The translations under genes were made by a program, and so were the position numbers. A DNA stretch of 64,000 nucleotides, taken from Botrimarina mediterranea. GTDB lineage: Bacteria; Planctomycetota; Planctomycetia; Pirellulales; Lacipirellulaceae. This document shows, one piece after another, positions 8,866-18,096 of this stretch. Numbering within the stretch: position 1 is the first letter of the stretch; the number at the start of each line of letters is the position of its first letter. Under the pieces are notes generated by a model. The model was not told the DNA's origin and searched no databases. It saw only the letters and a program-made list of their open reading frames with translations. The stretch lies in NCBI RefSeq assembly GCF_007753265.1, contig NZ_CP036349.1, positions 3,877,363 to 3,941,362 on the forward strand, written 5' to 3'.

Positions 8866-11343
8866 CTACTGTTGAGCTAACTCAGCGGGCTCAGCTCCCC
8901 TTAAACGCGACACCGGCTCGGGTGGTTCCGGAGGGGCTACTACTTCGGCTCGGGCCAGTAGGCGCAGCCGCTGGGGGCCGCAGACTAAGAGGCCGTAGTC
9001 GGTGGCGGTGATGTTCGCGCCGGCGCCGCCGACAGGCGAGAGGTCGATCGGCGAGCGGGTGAGGCCGCCGGTGATCGGGTCGATTGCGAAGATCGCCTCG
9101 CGCGTCGGCCAGAACACCTCATCGCCGACGATCGCCGCTTCGCCGACGCCTCGCAGTCCCGAGCGCGGGCTTTCGGGCCACAGCATCCGCCGCTGGCCGG
9201 TGAGCGTGTCGTAGCTCGCCAACTGCCGACCCGCCAACACGACGGCCGAACCCGCCTTGCTCCGCACGACGCCCACCAGCGCGGCGTCACGCGGCCGGTC
9301 GGCGTCCCACAGCGGGGCGCCCGTCGCCGTGTCCCACGCCAAGAGGCGGCTCGAATCCGACGGCGCCGCGATGACTTGGTCCCCTGCGACGACACACCTC
9401 GTCGATTGCTGCGGCGGTTCTGCAGTGAATCGCGTCATCGGCTGCCCTTCACGCGGGTAGCGGGCGATCCAGCGCACGCGTCCCGTGGCGGCGTCGAGCG
9501 CCGCGACGGCGCCGAGATTGGTGGCGAGGTAGAGCGTATCGCCCGCTACGACAGGAGGCGATGCGTTGGCTCCGATGAGACGCTGGGAACTGTCCCCCGA
9601 TCCCAGCGGAGTCGTCCACAGCCGTCGACCACTCGTAGCCGAATAGCAGACGCCGGCGATCTCGGTGCGGGCGCCAGGACGCGCCACCGCGACATACAGG
9701 CGGTCGCCAACGACTGTCGGCGTGCTGACAAACTGAAAACCAAGGGCTTGTGCCGCGGGGCCTTGCGCATCAGCCGGCGCGTCGTCGCTGGGCGGCTCGA
9801 ACCGCACCGGCGTCTCTACCTCGCCTTCCAGCGGGATGGCGACGATTTCTTCCCTCGAGGGGAACGCGGCTTGTCGCGTCCGGGCGGGCCATTGCGTGTC
9901 CGCGATCCGCACATAGAGCGTGTCCCCGGCGATCGTGATCTCGGGGTCAACCTGTGACAAGCCCGCCGCGGCAGGACGGGCGCCTCCCCGCGCCCCCAAC
10001 ACCAACGGCCGCGCGCCGTTCGCTGCTGCGAGCCGACGCATAATCGCCTCGGCGTTGGCGATGTCGCCGGGCGCTGGCTGCGGACCTCGACGGAGTGGGT
10101 TGGAGACGCCGGGAACGGATTGACGATGTTTCTCCCCCGTAGCGAGGTCCAATCGCCGTAGCTGACCCGCTTCGACGAAATAGGCGGCCGTTCCGTGGAC
10201 CATCGCGTTGAGGGTCGGCGTCGGCACGTCCCCTTCACCGCCGGATTCGGGCGCCGCGATCAGTTGGCCGAACGCGTTGAGCTGGATGACATTCCGCCGC
10301 CGAACCGCCTCGGGCGCCGGCTCCTCTTGTTCGATTTCAACCGGGTCAGCCCAAGCCCAAACCAACTCGCCCCAACGCGCACTCGTCATCGCTGAGGAAC
10401 GCCGCGCTTCGATGAGCGCCTCCAGCGCCGGCGCCAACGGTTGAATGCGCCCGGCGATGCGGCCTTCGGCGTCGGTAGCGAGCGCCCGCAGCAAGCGTGT
10501 CTCGGCGGCCGCGCGCCGCAAGTCGCCTTCTCGGATCGACGTCAGCGCGAGGCGCGATAACGCTAAGGCAAGGAGCCCGTCGTCCGCCGGCGCGAGCGGC
10601 ATCCGCTCGGGGCGCTCACCATCGCGCCACGCCTCGGCGAGTTGAGCGGGATCGGCGCTGGGATCAAGCAACACCAGCGAGGTCGCGGCCGGGCGGCCGT
10701 AAGGGTCGCTCAGCAACGGATGGAGCCGCGTATGCCAGCGGCGTGAGGCGGCGTAGTCGCCCCGCTCTAGGGCGAGTTCCCCCAGCGCCAACAGGGCGTC
10801 CGCGGCGGGTTCACTAGCCTGGAATTCGCGCACCAGCTTCTCAAGCTCCGCCGCGTCGAGCCGCGCGGTCGCCCCGTCCAATCGCTCTCGGGCCGAACGA
10901 TCGACCCGCGCCCGGTAGGCGGCGAGCCCTTCCGGTGGGAGCGACGAGAGGAGTCGCTGGCAACGCTCGGCGATCGACACAAAGCGTTCGTGCCCATCGG
11001 CGTCCTCGAGGGGCGCCTCGCCGCTGGGGACGCTGGTCAGTTCGGCGCCCGCCTCGGTTTGGAGGCGCTCGACGAGCGCAATCGCTTCGTCCCATGCGCC
11101 GTCGGCGGCGAGCGCCTCGTATTGCAACAGCGTGCGACGGACCCGGCTGGAGACGCCGTGCGGCTCGAACGGAGTTAGCGCCGCCGACATCAGCAGGGCG
11201 TTGGCGGGCTGTTCGGGCGCCTCACGGAGCAGCCGCGGCGGGCCGAAATCGGGCTCTTCCGCGCCCGCCAGTGCGCCGGCCGATACCCAGACCGCCAGCG
11301 CAAGCAGTGCCGTGCGGCGGTCAGCGCGGGGGCGGGGCGGCAT
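8866..11343 (-). CDS. Exported PQQ-like beta-propeller protein
   Basis: About 825 residues. The N-terminus is a signal peptide (basic start, then TALLALAVWVSAGALAGAEE). Roughly residues 50-330 are helical and TPR-like. The C-terminal half shows repeated PQQ/pyrrolo-quinoline-like propeller blades with the recurrent pattern of aromatic, Gly and Asp residues (VVAGDTLYLATNLGAVAALDAATG; LLAWDTATGAPLWDADRP). The fold is probably a scaffold or sensor in the periplasm; no catalytic PQQ dehydrogenase residues can be assigned. The ATG at 11343 is preferred over a TTG five codons earlier because it gives a clean signal peptide; neither has a convincing Shine-Dalgarno. Large propeller proteins of this kind are common in planctomycetes and mostly uncharacterised. 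Confidence 0.82.
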   Translation of the reverse strand: MPPRPRADRRTALLALAVWVSAGALAGAEEPDFGPPRLLREAPEQPANALLMSAALTPFEPHGVSSRVRRTLLQYEALAADGAWDEAIALVERLQTEAGAELTSVPSGEAPLEDADGHERFVSIAERCQRLLSSLPPEGLAAYRARVDRSARERLDGATARLDAAELEKLVREFQASEPAADALLALGELALERGDYAASRRWHTRLHPLLSDPYGRPAATSLVLLDPSADPAQLAEAWRDGERPERMPLAPADDGLLALALSRLALTSIREGDLRRAAAETRLLRALATDAEGRIAGRIQPLAPALEALIEARRSSAMTSARWGELVWAWADPVEIEQEEPAPEAVRRRNVIQLNAFGQLIAAPESGGEGDVPTPTLNAMVHGTAAYFVEAGQLRRLDLATGEKHRQSVPGVSNPLRRGPQPAPGDIANAEAIMRRLAAANGARPLVLGARGGARPAAAGLSQVDPEITIAGDTLYVRIADTQWPARTRQAAFPSREEIVAIPLEGEVETPVRFEPPSDDAPADAQGPAAQALGFQFVSTPTVVGDRLYVAVARPGARTEIAGVCYSATSGRRLWTTPLGSGDSSQRLIGANASPPVVAGDTLYLATNLGAVAALDAATGRVRWIARYPREGQPMTRFTAEPPQQSTRCVVAGDQVIAAPSDSSRLLAWDTATGAPLWDADRPRDAALVGVVRSKAGSAVVLAGRQLASYDTLTGQRRMLWPESPRSGLRGVGEAAIVGDEVFWPTREAIFAIDPITGGLTRSPIDLSPVGGAGANITATDYGLLVCGPQRLRLLARAEVVAPPEPPEPVSRLRGAEPAELAQQ

Positions 11344-11515
11344 CCGTGTCGTGGGCAAGAGGGTCGCTCGGTCGCTCGTAGCGGTCCTTCCAGTCTACCG
11401 CGGCGCCCCGCCGGGGGGAAACAACCGGCAGGGGGAGGCGTTAGGGGCGAGGGGCTGAGGAAAGGATCGCAAGCCGCTTGCGCGTCCCCTCAGCCCCTAG
11501 TCCCTATTCCTCTTC

Positions 11516-11974
11516 CTACGAACGAATCGGCGGGAACCAGATGTAGAGCATCAGATAGACCAGCACCCCCGTGACGGAGACATAGAGCCAGATCGGGTAC
11601 GCCCAGCGGACCACCTGCTTGTGCCGCTTGCGGAACTCGAGCGAGGCGCCTTCGCCCGCGGACATCGCCTTCGTCCCCAGCCACGCCGACCAAAGCGCCA
11701 AGAACGGCACCGTGATCGCAAGCAGCACGTGGCTGATCAGGATCGCGAAGTAGACATACCGCACCGCGCCCTGCTCCGTAAAGCGAACGCTGCCGACGTG
11801 GTAGTGGTACCAGAGGTAGCAGCACAGGAATACTGCCGAGACGCCGAGGGCGGCGAACATCGTGTTGCGGTGCGCGCGTTCCCAGCGCAGCTTGATGAAC
11901 ACGAACGCCAGCACCAACAGCACTGTTGCGACAGAGTTGAGCAAGGCGTTGATGTGGACGATCGGATGGGCCAT
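11516..11974 (-). CDS. DUF420 membrane protein (cytochrome oxidase assembly associated)
   Basis: 152 residues with about four to five transmembrane helices. Conserved histidines typical of DUF420 are present (MAHPIVHINALLN at the N-terminus, YHYHVGS, ISHVLLAI, RRHKQVVRW-like RKRHKQVVRWAYPIWLYVSVTGVLVY near the end). DUF420 proteins (YozB/CtaM-like) are linked to haem-copper oxidase maturation. It sits downstream of the ABC transporter and the haem A/haem O synthase genes, supporting a role in that pathway. A frame-shifted alternative ORF over the same DNA is a shadow: only this frame has membrane helices. Confidence 0.88.
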   Translation of the reverse strand: MAHPIVHINALLNSVATVLLVLAFVFIKLRWERAHRNTMFAALGVSAVFLCCYLWYHYHVGSVRFTEQGAVRYVYFAILISHVLLAITVPFLALWSAWLGTKAMSAGEGASLEFRKRHKQVVRWAYPIWLYVSVTGVLVYLMLYIWFPPIRS

Positions 11975-12055
11975 GCAAAGGCGCTAGTTATTAGGCGCGA
12001 GGCGCTAGTTGATTTCGAGCCGCGCCCGTTAGGAAGCGGAGTTACTAACCGATGA

Positions 12056-12820
12056 CTAACTCTTCTTCCAACTCACGACCCACCAACTCGCCGCCAGCAT
12101 CAGCGCGGCGAAGCCAATAGTCACCATCCAGCAAAGCGGCTCCGGCGGCAGGCCGCTCGTGTCGCCCGCCTCGAGCCGGTACCGCAGCGCCGCGACACCG
12201 TAGGTGAGCGGATTCGCCGCGACCACGCCGCCTAGCCAGCCCTCCGCCCCACGGCGGAAGAACGCGCCGGAAAGCAGCCACATCGGCAAGAGGAACACGC
12301 TCATGATGGCGTGGAAACCCTGCGTGCTGTCCATCCGCCATGCGATCGCGAAGCCAAGACCGGTCAGCGCCATAGCGATCAACGTCATCGCGACTAGCAC
12401 CAACAGCACATCGAGCGGACCCGACACGGTCGCCGCGCCCGTCGCCAGTCCGAGGACGAGAAACAGCACCGCTTGAGCCATCGCAATCGCCGCCCCGCCA
12501 ACGACCTTGCCCAGTGCGATCGAAAGCCGCTGCGTCGGCGCCACGAGGACGCCTTGCAGGAAGCCGGCGTTGCGATCTTCGATCACGGAGATCGTCGCAA
12601 AGATCGCCGTGAACAGCAGGATCATCACCAGCGTGCCGGGAAAGAAATGGGCGTAACCCAGTTGGTTTGACTTGAGCCCCTCGCTAAACAGCAGCCAAAA
12701 CAGCACCGGCTGTACCAGGCCGCCGATGACGCGGTTCCGCTGGCGGAAGAACCGCACGAGCTCCCGCCAAGCGAGCGCGCCGATGACGCCAGTCGGTGAT
12801 GAGTAGGTTGAGCCTGTCAT
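12056..12820 (-). CDS. ABC-2 type transporter permease
   Basis: About 254 residues with six predicted membrane helices and the ABC-2 signature (RVIGGLVQPVLFWLLFSEGL; GVLVAPTQRLSIALGKVVGG; LTYGVAALRY). This is the DrrB/NodJ-type exporter permease. It forms a pair with the ATPase gene upstream (stop 12998). The ATG at 12820 is chosen because an ATG further upstream lies within a dispersed repeat and would add a leader that is not membrane-like. Such ATPase/permease pairs are often found next to CtaB/CtaA in planctomycetes and may export something needed for oxidase assembly; that is inference from position. Confidence 0.88.
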   Translation of the reverse strand: MTGSTYSSPTGVIGALAWRELVRFFRQRNRVIGGLVQPVLFWLLFSEGLKSNQLGYAHFFPGTLVMILLFTAIFATISVIEDRNAGFLQGVLVAPTQRLSIALGKVVGGAAIAMAQAVLFLVLGLATGAATVSGPLDVLLVLVAMTLIAMALTGLGFAIAWRMDSTQGFHAIMSVFLLPMWLLSGAFFRRGAEGWLGGVVAANPLTYGVAALRYRLEAGDTSGLPPEPLCWMVTIGFAALMLAASWWVVSWKKS

Positions 12821-12838
12821 GCTTGTCTTTTGAAATTG

Positions 12839-13000
12839 AACCACGGAGGGCACGGAGAACGGCACTAAGATTTATTAGACAGGATTTAAAGGATCAACAG
12901 GATGAATGAACTAGGCATTTCGTTTTCATCCAGTCGATCCTGCAAATCCTGTCTAGTTTTCTCTGTGTTGTCCTCCGTGCCCTCCGTGCCTCCGTGGTTA
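12839..13000. repeat. Nested inverted repeats between ABC permease and ATPase genes
   Basis: The outer arms are CCACGGAGGGCACGG type (12839-12860) and its complement (12971-13000). Nested inside is a second pair based on GACAGGATTTAAAGGATCA (about 12877-12908) with its complement at 12926-12955. Both motif types are dispersed repeats. The right outer arm overlaps the TAA stop of the ATPase gene, so the repeat begins exactly at a gene end. Confidence 0.85.
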
Positions 13001-13933
13001 ATCCTGTTCCTCAAACCGTGACCCAGTCCGAGCGATGAAGACGTCTTCGAGCGTCGGTTTGCCGATCGAGAGTTCGTCGATCTGGTCGCGGAAGCGGCTA
13101 TAGAGTTGTGAGGCGAGGTCGGGGCCGGCGCCGCCGGTGGCTTCGACACGGACGGCGCCGTCGAGCGCGGTGGTCTTGAGCTGCAACGCTGATTCGATCG
13201 CGGCGGCGAGTTGCCCCGGCTCGGTGGTGCGGAGCGTAATCGTGTCCCCGCCGACCGAGGCTTGGAGCGCCTGCGGCGTGTCGAGCGCGGCGAGTTGGCC
13301 TTGGTGAACGATCGCGATACGATCGGCGCGTTCGGCTTCTTCGAGCAGGTGCGTCGTGGCGACGACGGTGACTCCCTGACGACGCGCCTCACCAATCGCC
13401 CGCCACAAGTCGGCCCTCGCGCCGGGGTCGAGGCCCGTCGAGGGCTCGTCGAGCAGCAGCACCCGCGGGCGGTGCATCAGGCACATTGCCAGTTCGACGC
13501 GCCGTTGCAATCCGCCCGAGAGCGTCTCGACATAGTCGCGGCGTCGGTCGGCAACGTTGAAGCGGCCGAGACCTTCGTTAATCCGCTCGCGCAGCTCGGC
13601 GCCCTTGAGCCCGTACAACCGGCCGTGGCACCAGAGGTTCTCCTCAACGCGCAGCTTCTTATCGAGCGCCGGCGACTGGAACACGACGCCGAGCATCGAC
13701 CGCACGACGGCGGGCTCGCGCGTCACGTCGTGGCCGAAGAGCGAGATCATCCCCGACTGCACCGGCGCGAGCGTCGAGAGCAACTTGAAGAGCGTCGTCT
13801 TACCGCTGCCGTTAGGCCCCAATAGCGCGAATACTTCGCCCGCCCCTACGTCGAACGACACGCCCCGCAACGCCTCACGCTCGCCATACGCATGGCGGAC
13901 ATCACGGATCGAGATGGCAGGATTGTCCGTCAT
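12998..13933 (-). CDS. ABC transporter ATP-binding protein (DrrA/CcmA-like)
   Basis: 311 residues. Walker A is GPNGSGKTT, the signature motif is LSGGLQRRVELAM (ETLSGGLQRRVE), Walker B is VLLLDEPSTGLDPGAR, and the H-loop is ATTHLLEEAERAD. The C-terminal ~80 residues are the typical extra domain of DrrA-type exporters. Pairs with the permease at 12056-12820. Its stop codon lies in a dispersed repeat. It precedes nothing but the permease and DUF420 genes downstream, and CtaB lies upstream on the same strand, so the genes probably form one transcription unit dedicated to respiratory enzyme maturation. Confidence 0.93.
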   Translation of the reverse strand: MTDNPAISIRDVRHAYGEREALRGVSFDVGAGEVFALLGPNGSGKTTLFKLLSTLAPVQSGMISLFGHDVTREPAVVRSMLGVVFQSPALDKKLRVEENLWCHGRLYGLKGAELRERINEGLGRFNVADRRRDYVETLSGGLQRRVELAMCLMHRPRVLLLDEPSTGLDPGARADLWRAIGEARRQGVTVVATTHLLEEAERADRIAIVHQGQLAALDTPQALQASVGGDTITLRTTEPGQLAAAIESALQLKTTALDGAVRVEATGGAGPDLASQLYSRFRDQIDELSIGKPTLEDVFIARTGSRFEEQD

Positions 13934-14009
13934 TCAGGCGAAGCCAAACTCATTCAAGAAAGAAGACATGAATTAAGGCGGATAGAAAGATTGGTAGAAA
14001 GCGATCGGC

Positions 14010-14047
14010 TTGAATCTCTTCGATCCGCGTACATCCGCGTCCCATTC
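14010..14047. repeat. Dispersed GACGCGGAT-type repeat (inverted copy)
   Basis: Read on the minus strand this is close to the sequence at about 6068-6106 (AATGGGACGCGGATGTACGC against AATGGAACGCGGATGGACGC). It fills most of the 117-bp gap between CtaB and the ABC ATPase gene. Confidence 0.65.
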
Positions 14048-14051
14048 GCTA

Positions 14052-14978
14052 CTAGCCCACACAGCACCACAGCGCCACGAGCCACACCGGCACATAGAGC
14101 AAGCTGACTCGCATCAACCGGCGGGCCAGCGCGTCGTTGCGGTCGGCGAGGAACGCCGCGGAGGACTGGAGCATCGCCACGCCAGCGAGGCCGACGACGA
14201 TCGTGTACGCGACTGGCGCCGCGGCGGCCCACAGAACCGGCGCCAAGCTGACCGGCAGCAGAATCGCCGAACCGATCACCGCTTGCAGACCCGCCCATCG
14301 GCCGCTCGGGTCGAGCTTCGTCGACATCTCATAGCCGGCGATAGTGTAGTCGTCGCGACACAACCAAGCGATCGCCATGAAGTGAGGGAACTGCCAGACG
14401 TACATCGTCGCCAGCATCGCGATCGCGATCGGGTGCGTCAGCTCGCCGCCACCGGCGGTCCAACCGATGAGGAGCGGCGTCGCGCCGCTCACCGCGCCGA
14501 CCGCCGTGTTCAGCCAAGTCCGCGTCTTCAGCGGCGTGTAGAAGGCGACATAAACCAGCCACGTGAACACCGCCACGAACGTCGCCATTGGCGTGGTGAA
14601 CGACAGCAGCAGCGACGCGCCGAGCGCCAGCGACAACGTGCCAAACCATAGCGCTTCGTCGGGCGTCAGCCGACCCGAAGGCAACGGCCGGCCCATCGTG
14701 CGCGGCATCTTGGCGTCGCGTTCGCGCTCGACCCACATGTTCAGCGCGTTGGCGCTTGCCGCCACAAGGCCCGTGCCGACCGCGGTGGCGAGCACCAGCG
14801 CAGCCGACCATGGCGAGCCCGGCGCCCCATAGCCGGTGGCCATGTGCAGCGCGATCAACACGGCAACGAGTTCAAGCAGCACGATCTTCGGCTTGGTCAG
14901 CCCGAGGTACGCGCTGAGCTTCGCCGTGGGGCTGGAGCAATCAGCAGTGGCCGGCAACGTCGTGACGCCTGGGTTCAT
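14052..14978 (-). CDS. ctaB: Protoheme IX farnesyltransferase (haem O synthase)
   Basis: 308 residues, UbiA-superfamily membrane prenyltransferase with nine hydrophobic helices. The first Asp-rich motif is present as NMWVERERDAKMPRT (N-x-x-x-D-x-x-x-D-like, the CtaB/CyoE form) and the second loop carries YDDYTIAGYEM-type residues (CRDDYTIAGY). It transfers a farnesyl group to haem B to give haem O for cytochrome oxidase. The ATG overlaps the stop of ctaA (ATGA, 14975-14978), so the two are translationally coupled and act in sequence in haem A synthesis. Confidence 0.95.
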   Translation of the reverse strand: MNPGVTTLPATADCSSPTAKLSAYLGLTKPKIVLLELVAVLIALHMATGYGAPGSPWSAALVLATAVGTGLVAASANALNMWVERERDAKMPRTMGRPLPSGRLTPDEALWFGTLSLALGASLLLSFTTPMATFVAVFTWLVYVAFYTPLKTRTWLNTAVGAVSGATPLLIGWTAGGGELTHPIAIAMLATMYVWQFPHFMAIAWLCRDDYTIAGYEMSTKLDPSGRWAGLQAVIGSAILLPVSLAPVLWAAAAPVAYTIVVGLAGVAMLQSSAAFLADRNDALARRLMRVSLLYVPVWLVALWCCVG

Positions 14979-16054
14979 GCGGGATGACTAGCGGTAGCGC
15001 TGGTCCCTTCGCGGAGGGAGTCGGTGGGGGAATCGGTAAGCGAGAGCGTGCGGGATCGTCGGCGACCTACGACAGCCTGAGCAGTCGCCAGAGCCAACAG
15101 CAGCGAGCCCGTGGCGCTGTGGCCGGTGACGACATAGGTCTCGGTCCAGCCGCCGGAAGTTGAAGGAGACATCGTACCCGGCCCGGCGACGGTCTCCCAG
15201 GCGTCGGCTGCGACTCCGTTCTGGGCCCAGTCGGGGAGGCGGTACTTGGCGACCCAGGTGGCGACGCCCATCACGACCTGCAGGATCAGGATCACCAGCA
15301 TCTGCGTCGAGAGCATCCGCCGAGCCACGCCGACCGGCTTGCGCCAGGCGTAGATGACATTCGCGAGCACCGCCAGCGAGACCACCAGCGCGAGCCACAA
15401 GTGCATCTGCACGTGCATCGCGAAGGTGTTGAACGAGCTGTCCTCGGGGACGTGCCGCACCGCCGCGCCGGCGATGACTTGGATGTAAATCAGCAGCGGT
15501 AGCCACATCCAGCGCCAGCCGCTTGTCGGCTTAGCGGCGTGAGTCCCCACTTCACCGCTACCTTCCGGTCGCGGCTGAGGTCCTCTTGAGGTCAAAGCGA
15601 CTAGCGCTGCGGTTAGTGCGAAGAACGCCGGTCCCGTCGCGCCGTGCGCGAAGGCTAACAAGCGTTCGTTGAGCACCACGCGCATGCCGCCGAGCACGCC
15701 TTGCCAAATCACTAAAGCCAGCGCCAATAGCGCAAGCCCCCGTAGCCACCGCCGCTTGTCACAGCGGAACACGACGACCACCAGAACGATCGTCAGCAAT
15801 CCGACGCCCGACGCGAACAGCCGGTGGCCGTGCTCGACGAACAGGTCCCACGGGCCGAAGAACCAGGTGCTCCATGGATAGAGCCAGAGATTGTAGCCGA
15901 AGGTGCCGGGCCAGTCGGGGACAGCCATGCCGGCGTCGGTCGTCGTGATCAAGCCACCGAGCCAGAGGAGCGGGTACGTCGCGCAGCACAGCACCCAAGC
16001 CCAGCGGTGCGGCCAGGGGGAGTAGCAGTCGGCGGTGGCGGCGGCTTGCGTCAT
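14975..16054 (-). CDS. ctaA: Haem A synthase (COX15/CtaA family)
   Basis: 359 residues with eight predicted helices. Conserved histidines that bind haem are in context: FVEHGHRLFAS near residue 75, LAFAHGATGPAFF, and a third in MHVQMHLWLALVV; the GGLITTTDAGMAVPDWP motif near residue 33 is characteristic of COX15. It converts haem O to haem A in the membrane. A basic-poor N-terminus and the AAATADCYSPWPHRWAW start fit the ATG at 16054. Upstream is a cytochrome c gene 9 bp away; downstream ctaB overlaps by 4 bp. Confidence 0.94.
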   Translation of the reverse strand: MTQAAATADCYSPWPHRWAWVLCCATYPLLWLGGLITTTDAGMAVPDWPGTFGYNLWLYPWSTWFFGPWDLFVEHGHRLFASGVGLLTIVLVVVVFRCDKRRWLRGLALLALALVIWQGVLGGMRVVLNERLLAFAHGATGPAFFALTAALVALTSRGPQPRPEGSGEVGTHAAKPTSGWRWMWLPLLIYIQVIAGAAVRHVPEDSSFNTFAMHVQMHLWLALVVSLAVLANVIYAWRKPVGVARRMLSTQMLVILILQVVMGVATWVAKYRLPDWAQNGVAADAWETVAGPGTMSPSTSGGWTETYVVTGHSATGSLLLALATAQAVVGRRRSRTLSLTDSPTDSLREGTSATASHPA

Positions 16055-16063
16055 TGCGATCGG

Positions 16064-17242
16064 TCAATCACCGGGAACCGGGTCCTTCTCCATCCACGCT
16101 TTGGTGATGTGCACGAGGTTCCATATTTGTTGCTCCGACAACACACCACGCTCGCCGGGCCTCAAACTACCGTAGGCCGGCATGGGCGTGCCGGCGATGC
16201 CCTGGTGGAGGCGGCGGTAGAGGTCTCCGGTCGAAGCGCCGCCGTGCGGGATCACGAGCCCGCCGCTTCCTGGCTCAACGAGTTCTCGTGGCGTCGTTGG
16301 CCGAACCGGAAGGTCGCGCGCCAGAACTCGCTGCAACTCTTCGTTGGGCTTGAGGACGAGGCGGTCACGGTTCCAGATGTCGTAATCGACTTGGTAGTTC
16401 GCCATCCCTTGCGCGCCGCCTTGTCCATTGACTCCGTGACAAGCGGCGCACCCTGCGATGTTGCCGTGAAATGCTTCAACGCCGACGAGCAAGCCCTCGT
16501 CGGTCCTAGGCGGTTCGGGTGAAGGCTCGACGACAAGCGTGCCGGCATCCGCCCACCTATTAACGATTGGCGTGAGGTAGTCTGCGACGATCTCGTCACG
16601 CAAATCGCCCTCGAACTCGAGCGGCTCACCTGCCGGCAGTTCGTTGGCGACGAAGTCCACCAGCACACGCTCCGTCTGGCCGCGGATCGCCAAGTACACG
16701 ACGTACTGGCGGAGGATGTCGCGTTCCTCTTGGCTCACGAGGCGGAACGACGGCATCGCCGTCCCTGGGACGCCGTGCTCGAGCACCCGGTCGAGGTCGG
16801 CCGCGGTGGGCGCGGCGTCCCGGTAGGTGCTCTTCCACTTGAAGACACCGCGGCGGTAGTCGCGCGGATAAGGGGCCTGATAACGCGCCGTCGGCCCGCG
16901 ACCGTCGCCCGTGACGCCGTGGCACCGCGCGCAGTGCCGCCGGTAAAGCCCGTGGACGACGCCCACCTCATGGCTCGCAACGGGACCGGCCGCTTGCTCC
17001 AGCGCCGCTAAGCCGCAAAGCTCCGCCATCCTCGGCAGGTCGGCGGGGAGTCTTGGTTCGTTCGGCGAACCGAACAGCTCGACGAGGGCCGCGTCGATCG
17101 ACGCCGACTGCTCCGCCGTCAAACCATTGACGGCCCGCAGCACGGCGTCGGGCTCGAACTCGACGACGCGATCTCGACATCCCCCAGCGCCGAGCACGAT
17201 GCAGAGCATCGCGGCGAGGCGGCGGTGGCGGGCGAGACGCAT
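16064..17242 (-). CDS. Di-haem c-type cytochrome lipoprotein
   Basis: About 392 residues. A lipoprotein signal is seen with lipobox LGAGGC (Cys 22). Two haem-binding motifs follow: CARCHG (Cys 104, Cys 107, His 108) and CAACHG (Cys 265, Cys 268, His 269), with downstream methionines (GTAMPSFRL; GTPMPAYGSL) that could be the second axial ligands. The two halves look like tandem cytochrome c domains. It is probably a membrane-tethered periplasmic electron carrier or oxidase-associated subunit. It stands 9 bp upstream of ctaA. The ATG at 17242 is chosen over one at 17287 because it gives the lipobox at the right distance. Confidence 0.87.
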   Translation of the reverse strand: MRLARHRRLAAMLCIVLGAGGCRDRVVEFEPDAVLRAVNGLTAEQSASIDAALVELFGSPNEPRLPADLPRMAELCGLAALEQAAGPVASHEVGVVHGLYRRHCARCHGVTGDGRGPTARYQAPYPRDYRRGVFKWKSTYRDAAPTAADLDRVLEHGVPGTAMPSFRLVSQEERDILRQYVVYLAIRGQTERVLVDFVANELPAGEPLEFEGDLRDEIVADYLTPIVNRWADAGTLVVEPSPEPPRTDEGLLVGVEAFHGNIAGCAACHGVNGQGGAQGMANYQVDYDIWNRDRLVLKPNEELQRVLARDLPVRPTTPRELVEPGSGGLVIPHGGASTGDLYRRLHQGIAGTPMPAYGSLRPGERGVLSEQQIWNLVHITKAWMEKDPVPGD

Positions 17243-17343
17243 ACTGTGAAGCCGGCGACAACGGGGGAAACCATTCAGCGTACCCAACTGCGGCCCCGAG
17301 CGGCGCCGCCACAGCCGGCGGTTTGCCGCGGCGATTCGTCGCG

Positions 17344-18096
17344 TCAGCGGAGCGTGTCGGCGGCGACTTTGAGATCTCTGAGGTCGAGGCCGTCATTGGG
17401 GATTGTGAGGACGGCTTCGCCGCGGTCGTCGGTGGATTGGTCGCCCACCGCTAAGCCGACCAGCGGCTGGCCCTCGCGCCAGAACCGCAGGCGCCACTCG
17501 CCGGGGGGGAGGTCGGGGAGCTCGAAACGGCCCGTCTTGTCCGTCACGGCGGCGTGGGGGTCGTCGCGGACCATGATCCACGCCCGCATGTAGGTGTGGA
17601 CGTTGCACCGCACGGCGACGGGCCGGCTTTCGGGCTTCTGGAGGTCAATACGCCGCTCGCCGTCGGGTTCGACGACGACGTTTACTGACCGATTGCGGAC
17701 AAAGTTGATATCGACGTTGTGCATCGTCGGATCGCTGTTGGCGAGCACCAGCGGCTGCCCAACCCGCACCATCAAGGCCCGGGGCGAGAAGGCACAACCG
17801 TGGTTGGTGAGCGTCACGGGCTCGTTGGGCCCCGAATTAGCGACATCGCTGGCCGCCGGGGGTTGCGGCTCCCCACGACGCGGCTCAACCGAGACGAACA
17901 CGTTCGCCAGCCCCCCTTCGGGCCCAACCACCACACGCTCGTCCACCGGTCCCGCTTCCTGACAGCAAACGTCCTTCCCCGGCGGCAGCGGCTCCGCCGC
18001 CGGAACGTCCCCCACCACCACGACCCGCCCCGACACGCCCCCCGCGTAGGCGACGGCTGAGACCGAGAGAATCGTCAGGGCGAGGATGAACTTCAT
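17344..18096 (-). CDS. Exported cupredoxin-like protein with carboxypeptidase-regulatory-like tail
   Basis: About 250 residues from the ATG at 18096, chosen for its signal peptide (FILALTILSVSAVAYAGG). The central part is plastocyanin-like: HGCAFSPRALMVRVGQPLVLANSDPTMHNVDI and VRCNVHTYMRAWIMV provide Cys/His/Met residues in the order expected of a cupredoxin-like site. The C-terminal ~60 residues have a transthyretin-like fold signature (TDKTGRFELPDLPPGEWRLRFWREG). Similar proteins in planctomycetes precede cytochrome c and oxidase genes. Copper binding is inference; no Shine-Dalgarno is obvious. Confidence 0.75.
   Translation of the reverse strand: MKFILALTILSVSAVAYAGGVSGRVVVVGDVPAAEPLPPGKDVCCQEAGPVDERVVVGPEGGLANVFVSVEPRRGEPQPPAASDVANSGPNEPVTLTNHGCAFSPRALMVRVGQPLVLANSDPTMHNVDINFVRNRSVNVVVEPDGERRIDLQKPESRPVAVRCNVHTYMRAWIMVRDDPHAAVTDKTGRFELPDLPPGEWRLRFWREGQPLVGLAVGDQSTDDRGEAVLTIPNDGLDLRDLKVAADTLR

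Noticed and set aside
11490-11978. A second minus-strand frame over the DUF420 gene
   Set aside because: Lacks transmembrane helices and family histidines; the other frame has both.
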